Assembly (NCBI GenBank): GCA_000690595.2
Contig: JHUT02000008.1
Span: 1-64,000, forward strand
Length of the DNA stretch: 64,000 bases
Source of the DNA: Natrinema mahii
GTDB lineage: Archaea > Halobacteriota > Halobacteria > Halobacteriales > Natrialbaceae
Direction: 5' to 3'
The position numbers and the translations under genes were made by a program. Below are positions 7,392 through 17,432 of this stretch, one piece after another (the first letter of the stretch is position 1; the number at the start of each line of letters is the position of its first letter). The notes below the pieces were generated by a model. That model had not been told where the DNA came from and searched no databases. It worked only from the letters and a program-made list of their open reading frames with translations.

Positions 7392-8114
7392 ATGAAGGCC
7401 GTCGTCCGGACGAACTTCGACGACAGCGTCTCCGCGTACGACGCCTACGAGCGACGCACTGGCCGGTTTACCGCACTCGCGAAGCTGTTGGCCGCCGAAC
7501 TGTCGGCTCGAGCGGACAGCCCCGTCGATACCGTCCTCGACGCCGGTGCGGGTACGGGCGTGAGTACGCGCGTCTTCGCCGAGCGGGCGCGGCGCACGGT
7601 CGCGCTGGACATCAGCCGTGAGATGCTACGCGAACTCGAGGGCGCGCCACGGATCGAGGGGGACTTCGATCACCTCCCCTTCGTCGAGGACTCGTTCGAC
7701 GCCGTCGCGTTTACCGCGTCGCTCTTTCTGGTCCCCGATCCCGCGGTCGCGACGGGGGAAGCCGCCCGCGTCCTGCGGCCGGGTGGAGTCGTCGGTGCCG
7801 TCGCGCCGCTCGGCTGGGTCGACGCCGACGGACGGGACGTCTTCGCGGCCCTCGAGCGGGAGTCGCGATCGCCGACGGGTGCCGACGCGGTCGAGGCGGC
7901 CCTCGCCGACGAGTTCACCGTGACGACGGGGACGTGGCGGTTCGCGACGACGGCGGCCGACGTGCGGCACTTTCACGCGATTCCGGCGATGGCGGCGCGG
8001 CTCTATCCGAAACTCGACGCCGACGAGCGCGTCGCGCGGGCCCGCGAGTTGCTCGCGGGCCTCGAGGGGACCGTCGAACAGCGGTGGCGCTGGATCGTCG
8101 GCGTCGTCGACTGA
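7392..8114 (+). CDS. SAM-dependent methyltransferase, class I
   Basis: A 240-residue Rossmann-fold methyltransferase of the UbiE/BioC type. Motif I is VLDAGAGTGVSTRVF (residues about 49-63), motif II ends in VALDIS, and the later FDHLPFVEDSFDAV and RVLRPGGVVG segments complete the SAM pocket. I chose ATG 7392; an in-frame codon 9 bp upstream has no better context. It lies 48 bp after the CitE-like gene and may be cotranscribed. The substrate is not predictable. A decayed MaoC 3' end follows it on the other strand. Confidence 0.88.
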   Translation: MKAVVRTNFDDSVSAYDAYERRTGRFTALAKLLAAELSARADSPVDTVLDAGAGTGVSTRVFAERARRTVALDISREMLRELEGAPRIEGDFDHLPFVEDSFDAVAFTASLFLVPDPAVATGEAARVLRPGGVVGAVAPLGWVDADGRDVFAALERESRSPTGADAVEAALADEFTVTTGTWRFATTAADVRHFHAIPAMAARLYPKLDADERVARARELLAGLEGTVEQRWRWIVGVVD

Positions 8115-8144
8115 TGGGTCCCCGACGTTTATGCCGAGGGGATA

Positions 8145-8229
8145 TCAGTCGTCGGACTCGCGTTTCAGCGAGAGCGCGGTCCGGTCGAACGCACAGACCA
8201 GCGGTTCCTCGGGAGCGGTCACTTTGCAT
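8145..8229 (-). pseudogene. 3' remnant of a second MaoC-like dehydratase gene
   Basis: Read on the minus strand this encodes PEEPLVCAFDRTALSLKRE followed by a stop, nearly the same as the C-terminus of the intact MaoC gene at 10328-10795. Over 73 aligned bases I count 61 identities. Before the conserved tail (above about 8229) the frame meets a TAA and similarity ends, so only the last ~25 codons survive. It marks the left edge of the AT-richer ABC-transporter cassette. Confidence 0.75.
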
Positions 8230-8300
8230 GGCTCCGTGTTCCCGGGTTACATTCCATGAATCAGAAAATATTTGCATTTTAATGTAGCAGCTCTAATACG

Positions 8301-9239
8301 ATGGCGACGATAGAGACGACCGACCTCACGAAGGAGTATCCGGGCGGCGTTCTCGCCGTCGATAGCCTCGACCTGCGGGTCGAAGAGGGTGAGATATTCG
8401 GCTTTCTCGGCCCGAACGGTGCCGGAAAGTCAACGACGATCAACATGCTCCTCGGGTACGTCTCCCCGACCGACGGACGCGCGACCGTTCTCGGGGACGA
8501 CGTTCGAGCGGACTTCGCCACGACCCGAAGCCGGATCGGCGTCCTTCCGGACGGCTATAGTCTGTACGACCGCTTGACGGCTCGCGAACACCTCGAGTGG
8601 GTCATCCGCACGAAGGACGCGGACGATGACCCCGACGCGATCCTCGAGCAAGTCGGCATCGCGGACGCAGCCGACCGGCGCACCGGCGGGTTCTCGAAGG
8701 GAATGAGCCAGCGGCTCGCGTTCGGCATGGCGCTTGTGGGCGATCCGGACCTCCTCGTACTGGACGAACCCTCCTCCGGACTCGACCCGACCGGCAAACA
8801 GGAACTGCGCGCGACGATCCGCGAGATAGCCAAGGCCGGGACGACGGTGTTTTTCTCGAGTCACATCCTTCCCGAGGTCGAAGCCGTTTGTGACCGCGTC
8901 GGCATCATGTCCGACGGGAACCTGGTCGCCGTCGACAGCATCGACGCGCTTCGTGAGGGACTCGACGGGGCGGCACACATCGACCTGACGCTCGAGTCGG
9001 TGCCGGACGATCTCGGTCTCGAACGGCTGAACGGCGTCGAGAGCGTTTCGATCGATGGGGTCAAGGTCAGCGTCGACTGTCGGCGCACCGCCGTCAAGGC
9101 CGACGTGGTGCGACACGTCGGCGAACGGGCGACGATCACCGATCTCGTTTCGGAAGACGCCTCGCTCGAGGACCTGTTCAACAGTTACACGGGCGAGACG
9201 TCGGACGACGAACGACAGGCCGCGGAGGTGATGGCATGA
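8301..9239 (+). CDS. ABC transporter ATP-binding protein
   Basis: A 312-residue ATPase that energises an ABC-2 exporter. Walker A is GPNGAGKST (residues about 37-45), the signature is the variant FSKGMSQRL, Walker B is LLVLDEPSSGLDP and the switch histidine is in FFSSHILPE; the ~90-residue C-terminal extension is typical of NatA/CcmA-type subunits. The TGA overlaps the next ATG (ATGA at 9236), so the permease is translationally coupled. The upstream DNA (8240-8300) is strikingly AT-rich for this chromosome. The substrate is unknown; NosF-, NatA- and antibiotic-export-type ATPases look alike. Confidence 0.93.
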   Translation: MATIETTDLTKEYPGGVLAVDSLDLRVEEGEIFGFLGPNGAGKSTTINMLLGYVSPTDGRATVLGDDVRADFATTRSRIGVLPDGYSLYDRLTAREHLEWVIRTKDADDDPDAILEQVGIADAADRRTGGFSKGMSQRLAFGMALVGDPDLLVLDEPSSGLDPTGKQELRATIREIAKAGTTVFFSSHILPEVEAVCDRVGIMSDGNLVAVDSIDALREGLDGAAHIDLTLESVPDDLGLERLNGVESVSIDGVKVSVDCRRTAVKADVVRHVGERATITDLVSEDASLEDLFNSYTGETSDDERQAAEVMA

Positions 9240-10075
9240 GTACGATGGACGTGGCTCGGAAGGATTTCCTAGATACCCGTCGCTCGAGAGTCGTCTGGCT
9301 CGTCATGTTCATCTACACTGGATTTGTGGCACTGCTCATGTTCATTCAACGGGATCAGTTGGAGTTTCACGATACGCTTCGGGAGGGTGTTATCTCGAAT
9401 CTCCGTCTCGTCGTCGTTGTCGGCGCACCGTTGGTCCCGATCGTTGCGCTCGTCGCAGCCTATCTCGCCATCGCCGGCGAGCGCGAGACCGGCAGCGCCA
9501 AGTTCCTTCTCGGACTACCGAATACGCGTCGGGACATCATCGTCGGGAAGTTCCTTAGCAGGAGTCTCGTGATCGCACTCGGTATTACGTGCGCATATCT
9601 CGTCGCCGCCGGACTGCTCGTGGCTGTTTATCCCCTTTTTCCGGTTACCCCGTTCGTCGTGATGTTCGGCATGATGTTTCTCTATGCGATCACTTACGTC
9701 GCGATCGCGATTGCCATCTCCGCGTCGGTAGCCAACAAGGCACGAGCCGCGGCCGTCGGATTCGGCCTGTACTTCGTCTTGAACGTACTCCCGCTTTTCA
9801 TGCCCCCCGGCGACATCGTTCGAAAGTTCCATACCGACGTACTCGGAGCTCCTGAATCGCCAGTTATCTATCACTTCGCCTCACAACTTGTGCCGGTCCA
9901 AGCGCTCACCCGCGGGATTAGCCCGGTCACCAACTATACCATGCCGGGTAGTTCCGTACCGGAAGACGCCCCGTTATACGTCCAGCCCGAGTTCATGCCC
10001 ATTGTCTTCTGTGTCTGGATCGTCGTTCCGCTCGTGATCGGTTACTACCGCTTTCGATCTGCCGACGTAAGCTGA
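9236..10075 (+). CDS. ABC-2 type transporter permease
   Basis: A 279-residue membrane protein with six predicted helices: one at residues about 20-37 (VWLVMFIYTGFVALLMF), then pairs between 60 and 180 and a last one near 255-272. The layout, with a conserved GERETGSAKFLLGLPNTRRD cytoplasmic stretch after helix 2, is that of ABC-2 permeases such as NosY. It overlaps the ATPase by 4 bp. Base composition is lower in G+C than in flanking genes (several AT-ending codons), in keeping with recent acquisition together with the ATPase. Confidence 0.92.
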   Translation: MSTMDVARKDFLDTRRSRVVWLVMFIYTGFVALLMFIQRDQLEFHDTLREGVISNLRLVVVVGAPLVPIVALVAAYLAIAGERETGSAKFLLGLPNTRRDIIVGKFLSRSLVIALGITCAYLVAAGLLVAVYPLFPVTPFVVMFGMMFLYAITYVAIAIAISASVANKARAAAVGFGLYFVLNVLPLFMPPGDIVRKFHTDVLGAPESPVIYHFASQLVPVQALTRGISPVTNYTMPGSSVPEDAPLYVQPEFMPIVFCVWIVVPLVIGYYRFRSADVS

Positions 10076-10327
10076 CCGATATTGGGAGCAGAATTCGAGA
10101 GTTTCATACCTCTATCACCTGTGTTTCGTTACTCACTCAACCCATCATTTATTTCCATTATATCTATAATATATTTTCTCCTATCAAACTCAATCAAGCA
10201 GACGAGCAACGCAACTGGATCACCAGTCTCCTACGGAAGAGCGAGCCCCATATCTGCTGTCGCGGACGAGATCGGGTCCTTGTTCCGGAGCAAACGATTG
10301 AACGCTCTCGAGCGACTCGTTGCGTGC
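10076..10327. other. AT-rich non-coding segment ending the ABC cassette
   Basis: This 252-bp stretch contains runs such as TTATATCTATAATATATTT near 10155-10175, unlike the rest of the window. No gene, RNA structure or terminal inverted repeat was recognised. Together with 8230-8300 it frames the ABC transporter genes and suggests a foreign segment. Confidence 0.5.
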
Positions 10328-10795
10328 TTAGCCCTCGGCGTACTCGCGTTTCAGCGAGAGCGCCGTGCGGTCGAATTCACACACCAGCGGTTCCTCCGGG
10401 TCGTTTACCTTGAACACTTCGACGTGCATGGTGACGATGCCGCGCTCGCCGTCGCTGGTCTCGTGCTTGTCGGTGACCGTCGACTGGACCCGGATCGTAT
10501 CGCCGTGATAGACCGGGGTCGGATGCTCGACGTTGTCGTACGAGAGGTTCGCGACGATCGTACCGTCGGTGGTGTCGGGGATCGTGAGTCCGACGGCCAG
10601 GCTCATCGTGTAGAGCCCGTTGACCAGCCGCCCGTCGAACTGCGTTTCCGCGGCGAACTCGGCGTCGAGATGCAGCGGCTGCTGGTTCATCGTCATATCG
10701 CAGAACTGCTGGTTGTCGCGCTCGCTGATCGTCCGTCGCTTCTCGTGTTCGATGGTCTCGCCGACCTCGAACTCCTCGTAGTAGCGTCCTGTCAT
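10328..10795 (-). CDS. MaoC-like (R)-hydratase / acyl-CoA dehydratase
   Basis: A 155-residue hot-dog-fold protein. The start at 10795 (MTGRYYEEFEVG) matches MaoC family N-termini; the hydratase motif is present as the segment around HLDAEFAAETQFDGRLVNG (Asp, His and Gly of the catalytic loop). Haloarchaeal members hydrate enoyl-CoA or mesaconyl-CoA-type esters. It is the last gene of the acyl-CoA operon, 31 bp after the carboxyltransferase, so the likely substrate is the product of that carboxylase (for example a glutaconyl- or crotonyl-type CoA). A truncated paralogue lies at 8145-8229. Confidence 0.87.
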   Translation of the reverse strand: MTGRYYEEFEVGETIEHEKRRTISERDNQQFCDMTMNQQPLHLDAEFAAETQFDGRLVNGLYTMSLAVGLTIPDTTDGTIVANLSYDNVEHPTPVYHGDTIRVQSTVTDKHETSDGERGIVTMHVEVFKVNDPEEPLVCEFDRTALSLKREYAEG

Positions 10796-10826
10796 GGCTG
10801 GTGTCAGTGTGTCGTTCGGCAGGCGG

Positions 10827-12581
10827 TCAGAGGACGGTGCCGTGTTTCTTGTCGGGCAGGTCCTTCTCGACGGTCTCGTAGAAGGCAAAGCGGGCCTCGA
10901 GTTCCTCCCGTAAGTCGCTCGGCGGGACGATCTCGTCGATGACGACCTCGCTGGCCATCCGGTGGACGTCGATGTCCTCGCGGTACTCCTCGCGGAGTTC
11001 CCGCTCCATCCGTTCGCGTTCGTCCTCGTCGTCGATCTCGGCGAGCTTGCGGGCGTAGACGGCGTTGATCGCCGCTTCGGGACCCATGATCGCGATCTCG
11101 CCGGAGGGGAGGCCGATGACGCTCTCGGGGTCGTAGGCGGGGCCGGACATCGCGTAGATGCCCGCGCCGTAGGCCTTGCGGACGACCACCGACTGTTTCG
11201 GCACCGTCGCCGAGGAGGTGGCGTAGATCAGCTTCTTGCCCTGCTCCAAGATCCCGTCTTTCTCGACCTGTGACCCGGCCATGAAGCCGGGCGTGTCACA
11301 GAGATAGAGCAAGGGGATGTCGTAGGCGTCACAGGTCCAGACGAACTCGGCGGCCTTCTCGGCGGCGTCGGGGAAGATCGCGCCCGCCCGGTGGGCCGGC
11401 TGGTTGGCGACGATCCCGATCGGCCGGCCGTCGATCCGGGCGAATGCGGTGACGATCTCCGGCCCGTACTCGGATCGCAACTCGAGCGTCGACCCCGCGT
11501 CGACGATCCGGTCGATGACGTCGAACATGTCGTAGCCCTTGTTGGGCTCTTGGGGAACGACGGCGTCGATCCCCTCGGGCGAGGCGGCGGGTGCCCGCCC
11601 GTCCGTTCGGGGCGGGGTCTCGTCGCTGTTGTTCGGGAGATAGCCGATGAGTTTCGCGACCAGTTTCCGGGCGTGTTCCTCGTCGTCGGCGATGAGGTCC
11701 GCGCTCCCGGAGTGGGCGGCGTGGACGTCCGGCCCGCCCAGTTCCTGGAGATCGATCTGCTCGCCGGTGACCATCTCGACCATGCGCGGGCTGGCGATGG
11801 CCATCGCGCTTACGTCCCGGACCATGACCGTAAAGTCCGCGAAGACGGGGGTGTAGGCCGCGCCGGCGATACAGGGGCCGTAGAGGACACAGATCTGGGG
11901 CACCCGACCCGAGAGCATCGAGTGGTTGTAGTAGTACTTCCCGATGCCCTCGCGGTTGGCGAAGAAGCCGGTCTGCTGGTCGATCCGCCCGCCCGAGGAG
12001 TCCATCAGGTACAACACCGGCTTCCCGGTCTTCAGGGCCCGCTGTTGCATCCGGAGGAACTTCTCGACGCCCTTCGCGGCCATGCTCCCGCGTTTGACCG
12101 TGTAGTCGTTGGCCATGAAGTGGACGTCTCGCCCCTCGAACTCGGCGGCGCCGGTGATCAGGCCGTCGGCCGGCAGCCGGTCGTCGTCGTCCGCGTCGGT
12201 GTTCGCACCGTCCGGATGCCAGTCGTCGAACGCCGCGAACTTCCCGTCCTCGAAGAGGAAGTCGTCGCCGAACCAGAGATCGATCCGGTCGCGGACGAAC
12301 AGCTTCCCCTGGTCGGGCAGCTGGTCCTTGTACTTCTCGGGGCCGCCCGCGAGGATCTCGTCGATCTCCGCCAGCAGCGCCTCCTCGCGGGCCGTCGGTC
12401 CGAGTTCCGGTTCCGGCTCGAGGTCGGCCGGTTCGTCGGCCCCGCCGTCGGCGGACGCACTGGCGAGTTCCGCACCGCCGTCGTCGACGACGGTGACGTC
12501 CTCCCGGTACTTCGACGCCATCGCTTCGGCGATGGCCCGCGCCTGTGCGTCGGTCGTCTCGCTTGCAATTTTGACTCGCAT
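10827..12581 (-). CDS. Acyl-CoA carboxylase, carboxyltransferase (beta) subunit with N-terminal extension
   Basis: A 584-residue carboxyltransferase that moves CO2 from biotin to an acyl-CoA. The two crotonase-like halves are clear: N-terminal region with FMANDYTVKRGSMAAKG and SSGGRIDQQTGFF, oxyanion segment GPCIAGAAYTP, and C-terminal half with IVANQPAHRAGAIFPDAAEK and FLCDTPGFMAGS-like LYLCDTPGFMAGS. The end KKHGTVL is typical of PccB/MccB. About 75 extra N-terminal residues precede the domain. I chose ATG 12581, preceded by GGAGTGAT, over an upstream GTG at 12590. Substrate (propionyl-, methylcrotonyl- or similar CoA) is undecided. Confidence 0.9.
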   Translation of the reverse strand: MRVKIASETTDAQARAIAEAMASKYREDVTVVDDGGAELASASADGGADEPADLEPEPELGPTAREEALLAEIDEILAGGPEKYKDQLPDQGKLFVRDRIDLWFGDDFLFEDGKFAAFDDWHPDGANTDADDDDRLPADGLITGAAEFEGRDVHFMANDYTVKRGSMAAKGVEKFLRMQQRALKTGKPVLYLMDSSGGRIDQQTGFFANREGIGKYYYNHSMLSGRVPQICVLYGPCIAGAAYTPVFADFTVMVRDVSAMAIASPRMVEMVTGEQIDLQELGGPDVHAAHSGSADLIADDEEHARKLVAKLIGYLPNNSDETPPRTDGRAPAASPEGIDAVVPQEPNKGYDMFDVIDRIVDAGSTLELRSEYGPEIVTAFARIDGRPIGIVANQPAHRAGAIFPDAAEKAAEFVWTCDAYDIPLLYLCDTPGFMAGSQVEKDGILEQGKKLIYATSSATVPKQSVVVRKAYGAGIYAMSGPAYDPESVIGLPSGEIAIMGPEAAINAVYARKLAEIDDEDERERMERELREEYREDIDVHRMASEVVIDEIVPPSDLREELEARFAFYETVEKDLPDKKHGTVL

Positions 12582-12586
12582 CGGTA

Positions 12587-14356
12587 TCACTCCAGCATCA
12601 CGAGGGTGTCGCCCATGTCGACGGAGTCGCCCGCCGAGATCGGCACCGACCGGACCGTCCCGCCGGTGCTGGCGACCACGTCGTTCTCCATCTTCATCGC
12701 CTCGAGAACGCAGAGGACGTCGCCGGCCGCGACCTCGTCGCCTTCCTCGACGGCGACCGAGAGGATGGTCCCCTGCATTTCGGCGGTGACGGCCCCGGCG
12801 GCGAGTTCGGCGTCGTCCCCGCCCGCGGCCCCGCCGCCGGCAGCGGCTCCCGTCTCAGTGCGGTCGGCCGTCGCCCGCGACGCGCCGTCCTCGATGACGA
12901 CGTCGAACCGCCGGCCGTCGACCTCGACGGTGACCTCGGTCGTCGCCGCCGTGGACCCGTTCCCGTCGGTTGCCGTCGCGGAACCCCAGCGATCGACGGC
13001 CGCCTCGAGCGCGTCGTTCTCGAGTTCCCGATCGAGATACGTCGTCGTGTGATCGCCGGCGACGAAGATCTCGTCGTCGAGCAGCAGCCGGTGGAACGGG
13101 ATCGTCGTGTGGACGCCGTCGACGGCGAAGTGCTCGAGCGCGCGTTTCGAGCGCTCGAGACAGTGCTCGCGGTCGTCGCCGCTGACGATCAGTTTCCCGA
13201 TCATCGAGTCGTAGTCGCCGCCGATCTCGTCGCCCTGCGCGACCGCGTGGTCGAGGCGGACGCCGATGCTCGCCGGTGGCCTGTAGGTCGTCAGCTTTCC
13301 GGGAGTCGGCGCGAAGTCGGCGGCCGGGTTCTCGGCGTTGATGCGGTACTCGACCGCGTGGCCGTCGATCTCGACGTCGGCCTGGTCGAAGGCGAGTGCC
13401 TCGCCGGCGGCGACCCGCAACTGCCACCGGACGATGTCGATTCCGGTTACTTCCTCGGTGACGGTGTGTTCGACCTGAATCCGCGTGTTCACCTCCATGA
13501 AGTAGAACTCGCCGTCCTCGACGAGGAACTCGACGGTTCCGGCGTTCGTGTAGCCGGCCTCGCTGACGCCCTGCCGGGCGGCCTCGCCGATTTCGTCGCG
13601 CAGGTCGTCGTCGAGCGCCGGACTGGGGGCCTCCTCGATGACCTTCTGGTGGCGGCGCTGCAGCGAACAGTCGCGCTCGCCGAGGTGCCGGACGTTGCCG
13701 TGCTGGTCCGCGAGCACCTGGACTTCGATGTGTTTGGGCGACTCGAGGTACTTCTCGACGTAGACCGAGTCGTTGTCGAAGTAGGCCTCGCCCTCGCGCC
13801 GGGCGCTCTCGAGGGCGTCGTCGACTTCGGCCTCGCTGCGGACGATCTTCATGCCGCGGCCGCCGCCGCCGCCTTCGGCCTTGATCGCGATGGGGTAGCC
13901 GTACTCCTCGCCCAGCGCCCGGACTTCGTCGGCGTCGGCGACGGGCTCGGTCGTTCCGGGGACGACTGGGACGCCGGCCGCCTGCATGGCGGTTCGGGCC
14001 TTCGTCTTTTCGCCGAGCGTCTCCATCGCATCGCTTGGCGGGCCGACCCACGTGAGCCCGTCGGTCGCTTCGACGCGACGGGCGAAGTCGGCGTTTTCCG
14101 CGAGGAAACCGTAGCCGGGGTGGATCGCGTCCGCGCCGGCCCGCTCGGCGACGTCGATAATCGTCTCCTGATCGAGGTACGACTCGCTGGCCGGTGCCGG
14201 GCCGACGTTGTACGCCTCGTCGGCGTACTCGACGTGGCCGGCGTCGCGGTCGGCGTCGCTGTAGACGGCGACCGTTCCGATACCGAGTTCTTCGCACGCT
14301 GCCATCACGCGGACCGCGATCTCGCCGCGATTGGCGACGAGGACGTTCTCGAACAT
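12587..14356 (-). CDS. Acyl-CoA carboxylase, biotin carboxylase + BCCP (alpha) subunit
   Basis: A 589-residue protein that carboxylates its own biotin using ATP and bicarbonate. The N-terminal biotin carboxylase starts [17 protein letters not shown], has the ATP-grasp glycine loop [12 protein letters not shown] and the [15 protein letters not shown] active-site segment; the C-terminal biotinyl domain has the lysine motif EAMKMEN about 35 residues from the end. A Gly/Ala-rich linker joins them. The start at 14356 is fixed by the family N-terminus. It is 2 bp from the dehydrogenase stop and 5 bp from the carboxyltransferase start, so the three are cotranscribed. Confidence 0.95.
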   Translation of the reverse strand: MFENVLVANRGEIAVRVMAACEELGIGTVAVYSDADRDAGHVEYADEAYNVGPAPASESYLDQETIIDVAERAGADAIHPGYGFLAENADFARRVEATDGLTWVGPPSDAMETLGEKTKARTAMQAAGVPVVPGTTEPVADADEVRALGEEYGYPIAIKAEGGGGGRGMKIVRSEAEVDDALESARREGEAYFDNDSVYVEKYLESPKHIEVQVLADQHGNVRHLGERDCSLQRRHQKVIEEAPSPALDDDLRDEIGEAARQGVSEAGYTNAGTVEFLVEDGEFYFMEVNTRIQVEHTVTEEVTGIDIVRWQLRVAAGEALAFDQADVEIDGHAVEYRINAENPAADFAPTPGKLTTYRPPASIGVRLDHAVAQGDEIGGDYDSMIGKLIVSGDDREHCLERSKRALEHFAVDGVHTTIPFHRLLLDDEIFVAGDHTTTYLDRELENDALEAAVDRWGSATATDGNGSTAATTEVTVEVDGRRFDVVIEDGASRATADRTETGAAAGGGAAGGDDAELAAGAVTAEMQGTILSVAVEEGDEVAAGDVLCVLEAMKMENDVVASTGGTVRSVPISAGDSVDMGDTLVMLE

Positions 14357-14358
14357 GG

Positions 14359-15525
14359 TCAGTAGGATTTGGGGAAGCCGAGTTCCTGGCCGATGTGGTT
14401 GTAGGCCATCTGCTGGGAGACCGGTGCGAGTCTCGTGAGGTTGATCTCGCGCCACCAGCGCTCGACGTCGTACTCTTTCGCGTAGCCCCAGCCGCCGAAC
14501 GCCTGCATCGACTGCTTGACGGCTTCGATGCCGGCCTCGACGGCCGTCGCCTTCGCGACGTTGGTCTCGTAGCCACACTCCTCGCCCTGATCGTAGAGCC
14601 AGGCGGCCTTCTCGCGCATGAGCGCGGCCGTTTCCATCCGCGCGTAGGCCTTGGTGATGGGGAACGAGACGGCCTGGTGGCTACCGACCGGGGCTCCGAA
14701 CACCTCGCGGTCGGTGGCGTACTCGATGGCGGTGTCGGCGGCCAGTTTTCCGATCCCCGTCCCGGCCGCGGCGAAGCCGAGGCGCTCGGGGTTCAGCATG
14801 TCGAGCAGCGCCCACCAGCCCTCGTCTTCCGCCCCGAGCAGGTTCTCCTCGGGGACGCGAACGTCCTCGATGAACACCTCACAGGAGTTCGAGTAGTTGA
14901 TGCCGTGTTTGGGGATCGGCGAGACGTCGATCCCGGGGTCGTCCATATCGACGATGAACAGGCTGATGCCGTCGGTGCCACGGTCGACGTCCGCCCGCGG
15001 GGTCGTCCGGGTGACGAGGATCATGTTGTCCGCCCGGTCGGCGAAGGTGATCCACGCCTTGTTGCCGTTGAGGACGTACTCGTCGCCGTCTTTCTCCGCG
15101 CGCGTGGCGACGTTCAGCGTATTCGTTCCCGCTTCGGGTTCGGTGATACCGATCGAGAAGTTTCGCTCGCCGGCGGCGATATCGGGTAAGTACCGCTCCT
15201 TCTGGGCCTCGGTCCCGTTCTCGCGGATGCCGACGGCGGCCATCCCTGCGGTAAGGACCAGATACCAGGTCCCGGCCATGCCACAACCCTCGGCACAGAG
15301 CGTCTCCATCGCCAGGCCCATCTCCTGCATCCCCATGCCGGCACCGTCGTACTCCTCCGGGACCAACAGGCCGTGGAACCCGGCCTCCGCGAGTTCGTCC
15401 CAGAACTCCTGTGCGAACTCGCCGTCCGCTTCTTTTTCTCGCCAGTACTCCCGTCCGTAGTCGGCCGCGACCGCCTCCGCGGTCGACCGGATCATCGCAC
15501 GTTCGTCAGTAGGTTCGAAATTCAT
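14359..15525 (-). CDS. Acyl-CoA dehydrogenase
   Basis: A 388-residue flavoenzyme that makes an alpha,beta-unsaturated acyl-CoA. Signature segments are present: [12 protein letters not shown] (FAD/substrate contact), [14 protein letters not shown], a [14 protein letters not shown] region and the C-terminal [22 protein letters not shown]. The catalytic Glu is presumably in the latter family segment. It stands between an acyl-CoA ligase and a biotin carboxylase, the order found in leucine-type (isovaleryl-CoA to methylcrotonyl-CoA) or similar branched-acid pathways. Substrate is inferred, not proven. A distant second copy is at 53127-54278. Confidence 0.93.
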   Translation of the reverse strand: MNFEPTDERAMIRSTAEAVAADYGREYWREKEADGEFAQEFWDELAEAGFHGLLVPEEYDGAGMGMQEMGLAMETLCAEGCGMAGTWYLVLTAGMAAVGIRENGTEAQKERYLPDIAAGERNFSIGITEPEAGTNTLNVATRAEKDGDEYVLNGNKAWITFADRADNMILVTRTTPRADVDRGTDGISLFIVDMDDPGIDVSPIPKHGINYSNSCEVFIEDVRVPEENLLGAEDEGWWALLDMLNPERLGFAAAGTGIGKLAADTAIEYATDREVFGAPVGSHQAVSFPITKAYARMETAALMREKAAWLYDQGEECGYETNVAKATAVEAGIEAVKQSMQAFGGWGYAKEYDVERWWREINLTRLAPVSQQMAYNHIGQELGFPKSY

Positions 15526-15571
15526 GTCGTGGAATCGATTGTCGTAATCGGGCGTCTCGAGGACGAGTCGC

Positions 15572-17305
15572 TTACGGCGACGCCTCGGACTCTTCTTCCG
15601 CGTCGTCTTGCAGTTCCGTTCGCCGGATCTTCCCCGTGACCGTCTTCGGCAGTTCCTCGCGGAACTCGATCTCGCGGGGGTACTCGTGGGCCGAGAGTTC
15701 GTCGCGCACGTGGGTCCTGATGTCCTCTTTGAGGTCTTCGGACGGCGTCGTCCCCTCGCTCGGTACGACGTAGGCCTTCACGATGTTGCCCCGCTCCGTG
15801 TGGGGTTTGGGGACGACGGCCGCCTCGGCGACGGCCGCGTGTTCGCCCAGCGAACTCTCGACCTCGAACGGGCCGATGCGGTAGCCCGACGAGAGGATGA
15901 CGTCGTCGGCCCGCCCCTCGAACCAGAAGTAACCGTCCTCGTCCTTGTGTGCGAGGTCGCCCGAGAGGTACCACTCACCGCCAGACGTCTCGTCTGGCGA
16001 GGATCGCATCGCTTCGCTCTGCTCACCCCCGTCGGGGCCGTCGACGAAACACGACGCGGTCTTCTCGGGTTTGTTCCAGTACTCGGCGAAGAAACAGGGG
16101 TAGTCGCCGCGCTGGGCGATCTCACCCGTCTCGCCGGGCTCGAGGACGGCCCCGGTGTCGGGGTCGACGATGTCGGCCTCGATGCCCGGCAGGGGCTTGC
16201 CCATCGAGCCGGGCCGCAGCTCCATCGTCGGGTAGTTGTTGATGATCATGTTGCCCGTCTCCGTCTGGCCGTACGTGTCGAGGATGGTGACGCCGAGTTC
16301 GTCCTCGCCCCACTCGACGACGCCGGCGCTGAGCGGCTCGCCGATCGAGAGCGCGTGCCGCAGATCGAGATCGACGTCCGCCAGTAGCTCCTCCTTTTCG
16401 CGGAGCATCCGGTAGGCCGTCGGGACCGAGAACAGGACGGTGATCGGGTACTCGTCGAGCAGTTCGGCCCACTCCGCCGGGTCGAACTCGCCCTCGTAGG
16501 TGAACAGCGACGCGCCCCAGTACCAGGCCCCGAGCGTGTTGATCACGCCGGTCAGCCAGCCCAGGTCACCGGTACTCCAGTAGAGGTCGCCGGGCTGGAG
16601 GTCGACGGCGTACTTCTGGGTCGCCGCCACGCCGGCCACCCAGCGCTGTTTGTGTCGGACGCCCTTGGCCAGCCCGGTCGTCCCCGACGTGTAGTACAGC
16701 AAGGCGTCGTCCTCGCCGCCGGTGTCGGCGGGCTCGTAGTCCGTACTCGCGCCGTCGAGCGTCGGATTGAACACGACGTCGTCGGCGGGCGCGCCGCCGC
16801 CGCGGTCGACGGTGATGACGTGGTCGACCGACGGCGCGTCCTCGAGGGCGTCCGCGACCGTCTCGCGGTTGTCGGTCGTCGTCACGAGGACGTTCGCGTC
16901 GCAGTCGTCGAGTCGGTACGAGATCCCGTCCGGCCCGAAGCGTTCGTTGACGCTCCCCCAGACGGCCCCCCGTTTCAGCGTGCCGACCATCGCCACGTAG
17001 TGTTCCGGAATCCGCGGCATGTACGAGAACACGCGGTCGCCGCGCTCGACGCCGAGTTCCTCGAGGACGTTCGCGAACTGGCTCGAGCGGTCGGCCAGTT
17101 CCCAGAAGGTCGTCTTCGTGAGTTCGCCGTCGGTGTCGACCTGATAGAGCGCGACCGCCTCGCGGTCGGTGGCGTGTCGGTCGACGGTCTCGTGGGCGAT
17201 GTTCAGGTCCGTCGGTGCGTCCCAGTCGGCTTCCGCGTAGATCTCGTCCCACGAGAACTGGTCCCGTTCGTCCTCGTAGTCCGAGAGGTTGTGGCTGGAC
17301 ACCAT
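15572..17305 (-). CDS. Acyl-CoA synthetase (AMP-forming), medium/branched-chain type
   Basis: A 577-residue adenylate-forming ligase that activates a carboxylic acid with ATP and CoA. Core motifs: LLYYTSGTTGLAKGV (A3), TYGQTETGN (A5), the LSGDLAHKDEDGYFWFEGRADD region (A7-A8) and PKTVTGKIRRTEL with the A10 lysine. Similarity is to ACSM-type acyl-CoA ligases. The start is the ATG at 17305. It is first in the operon (46 bp before the dehydrogenase), with AT-rich promoter DNA (TATTATATC near 17326-17336, complementary strand). It presumably supplies the substrate to the genes after it. Confidence 0.93.
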   Translation of the reverse strand: MVSSHNLSDYEDERDQFSWDEIYAEADWDAPTDLNIAHETVDRHATDREAVALYQVDTDGELTKTTFWELADRSSQFANVLEELGVERGDRVFSYMPRIPEHYVAMVGTLKRGAVWGSVNERFGPDGISYRLDDCDANVLVTTTDNRETVADALEDAPSVDHVITVDRGGGAPADDVVFNPTLDGASTDYEPADTGGEDDALLYYTSGTTGLAKGVRHKQRWVAGVAATQKYAVDLQPGDLYWSTGDLGWLTGVINTLGAWYWGASLFTYEGEFDPAEWAELLDEYPITVLFSVPTAYRMLREKEELLADVDLDLRHALSIGEPLSAGVVEWGEDELGVTILDTYGQTETGNMIINNYPTMELRPGSMGKPLPGIEADIVDPDTGAVLEPGETGEIAQRGDYPCFFAEYWNKPEKTASCFVDGPDGGEQSEAMRSSPDETSGGEWYLSGDLAHKDEDGYFWFEGRADDVILSSGYRIGPFEVESSLGEHAAVAEAAVVPKPHTERGNIVKAYVVPSEGTTPSEDLKEDIRTHVRDELSAHEYPREIEFREELPKTVTGKIRRTELQDDAEEESEASP

Positions 17306-17432
17306 ACACCGCCCCGGATCCCGTTTCCCGATATAATAGTATCGGTAAATTATGCGCTACGACTAGCCACATTCTAGAGGAAACTATTGCTGTGACGTGA
17401 GTTTCATCGGTCCAGTCATGCGTAAACGGTTT

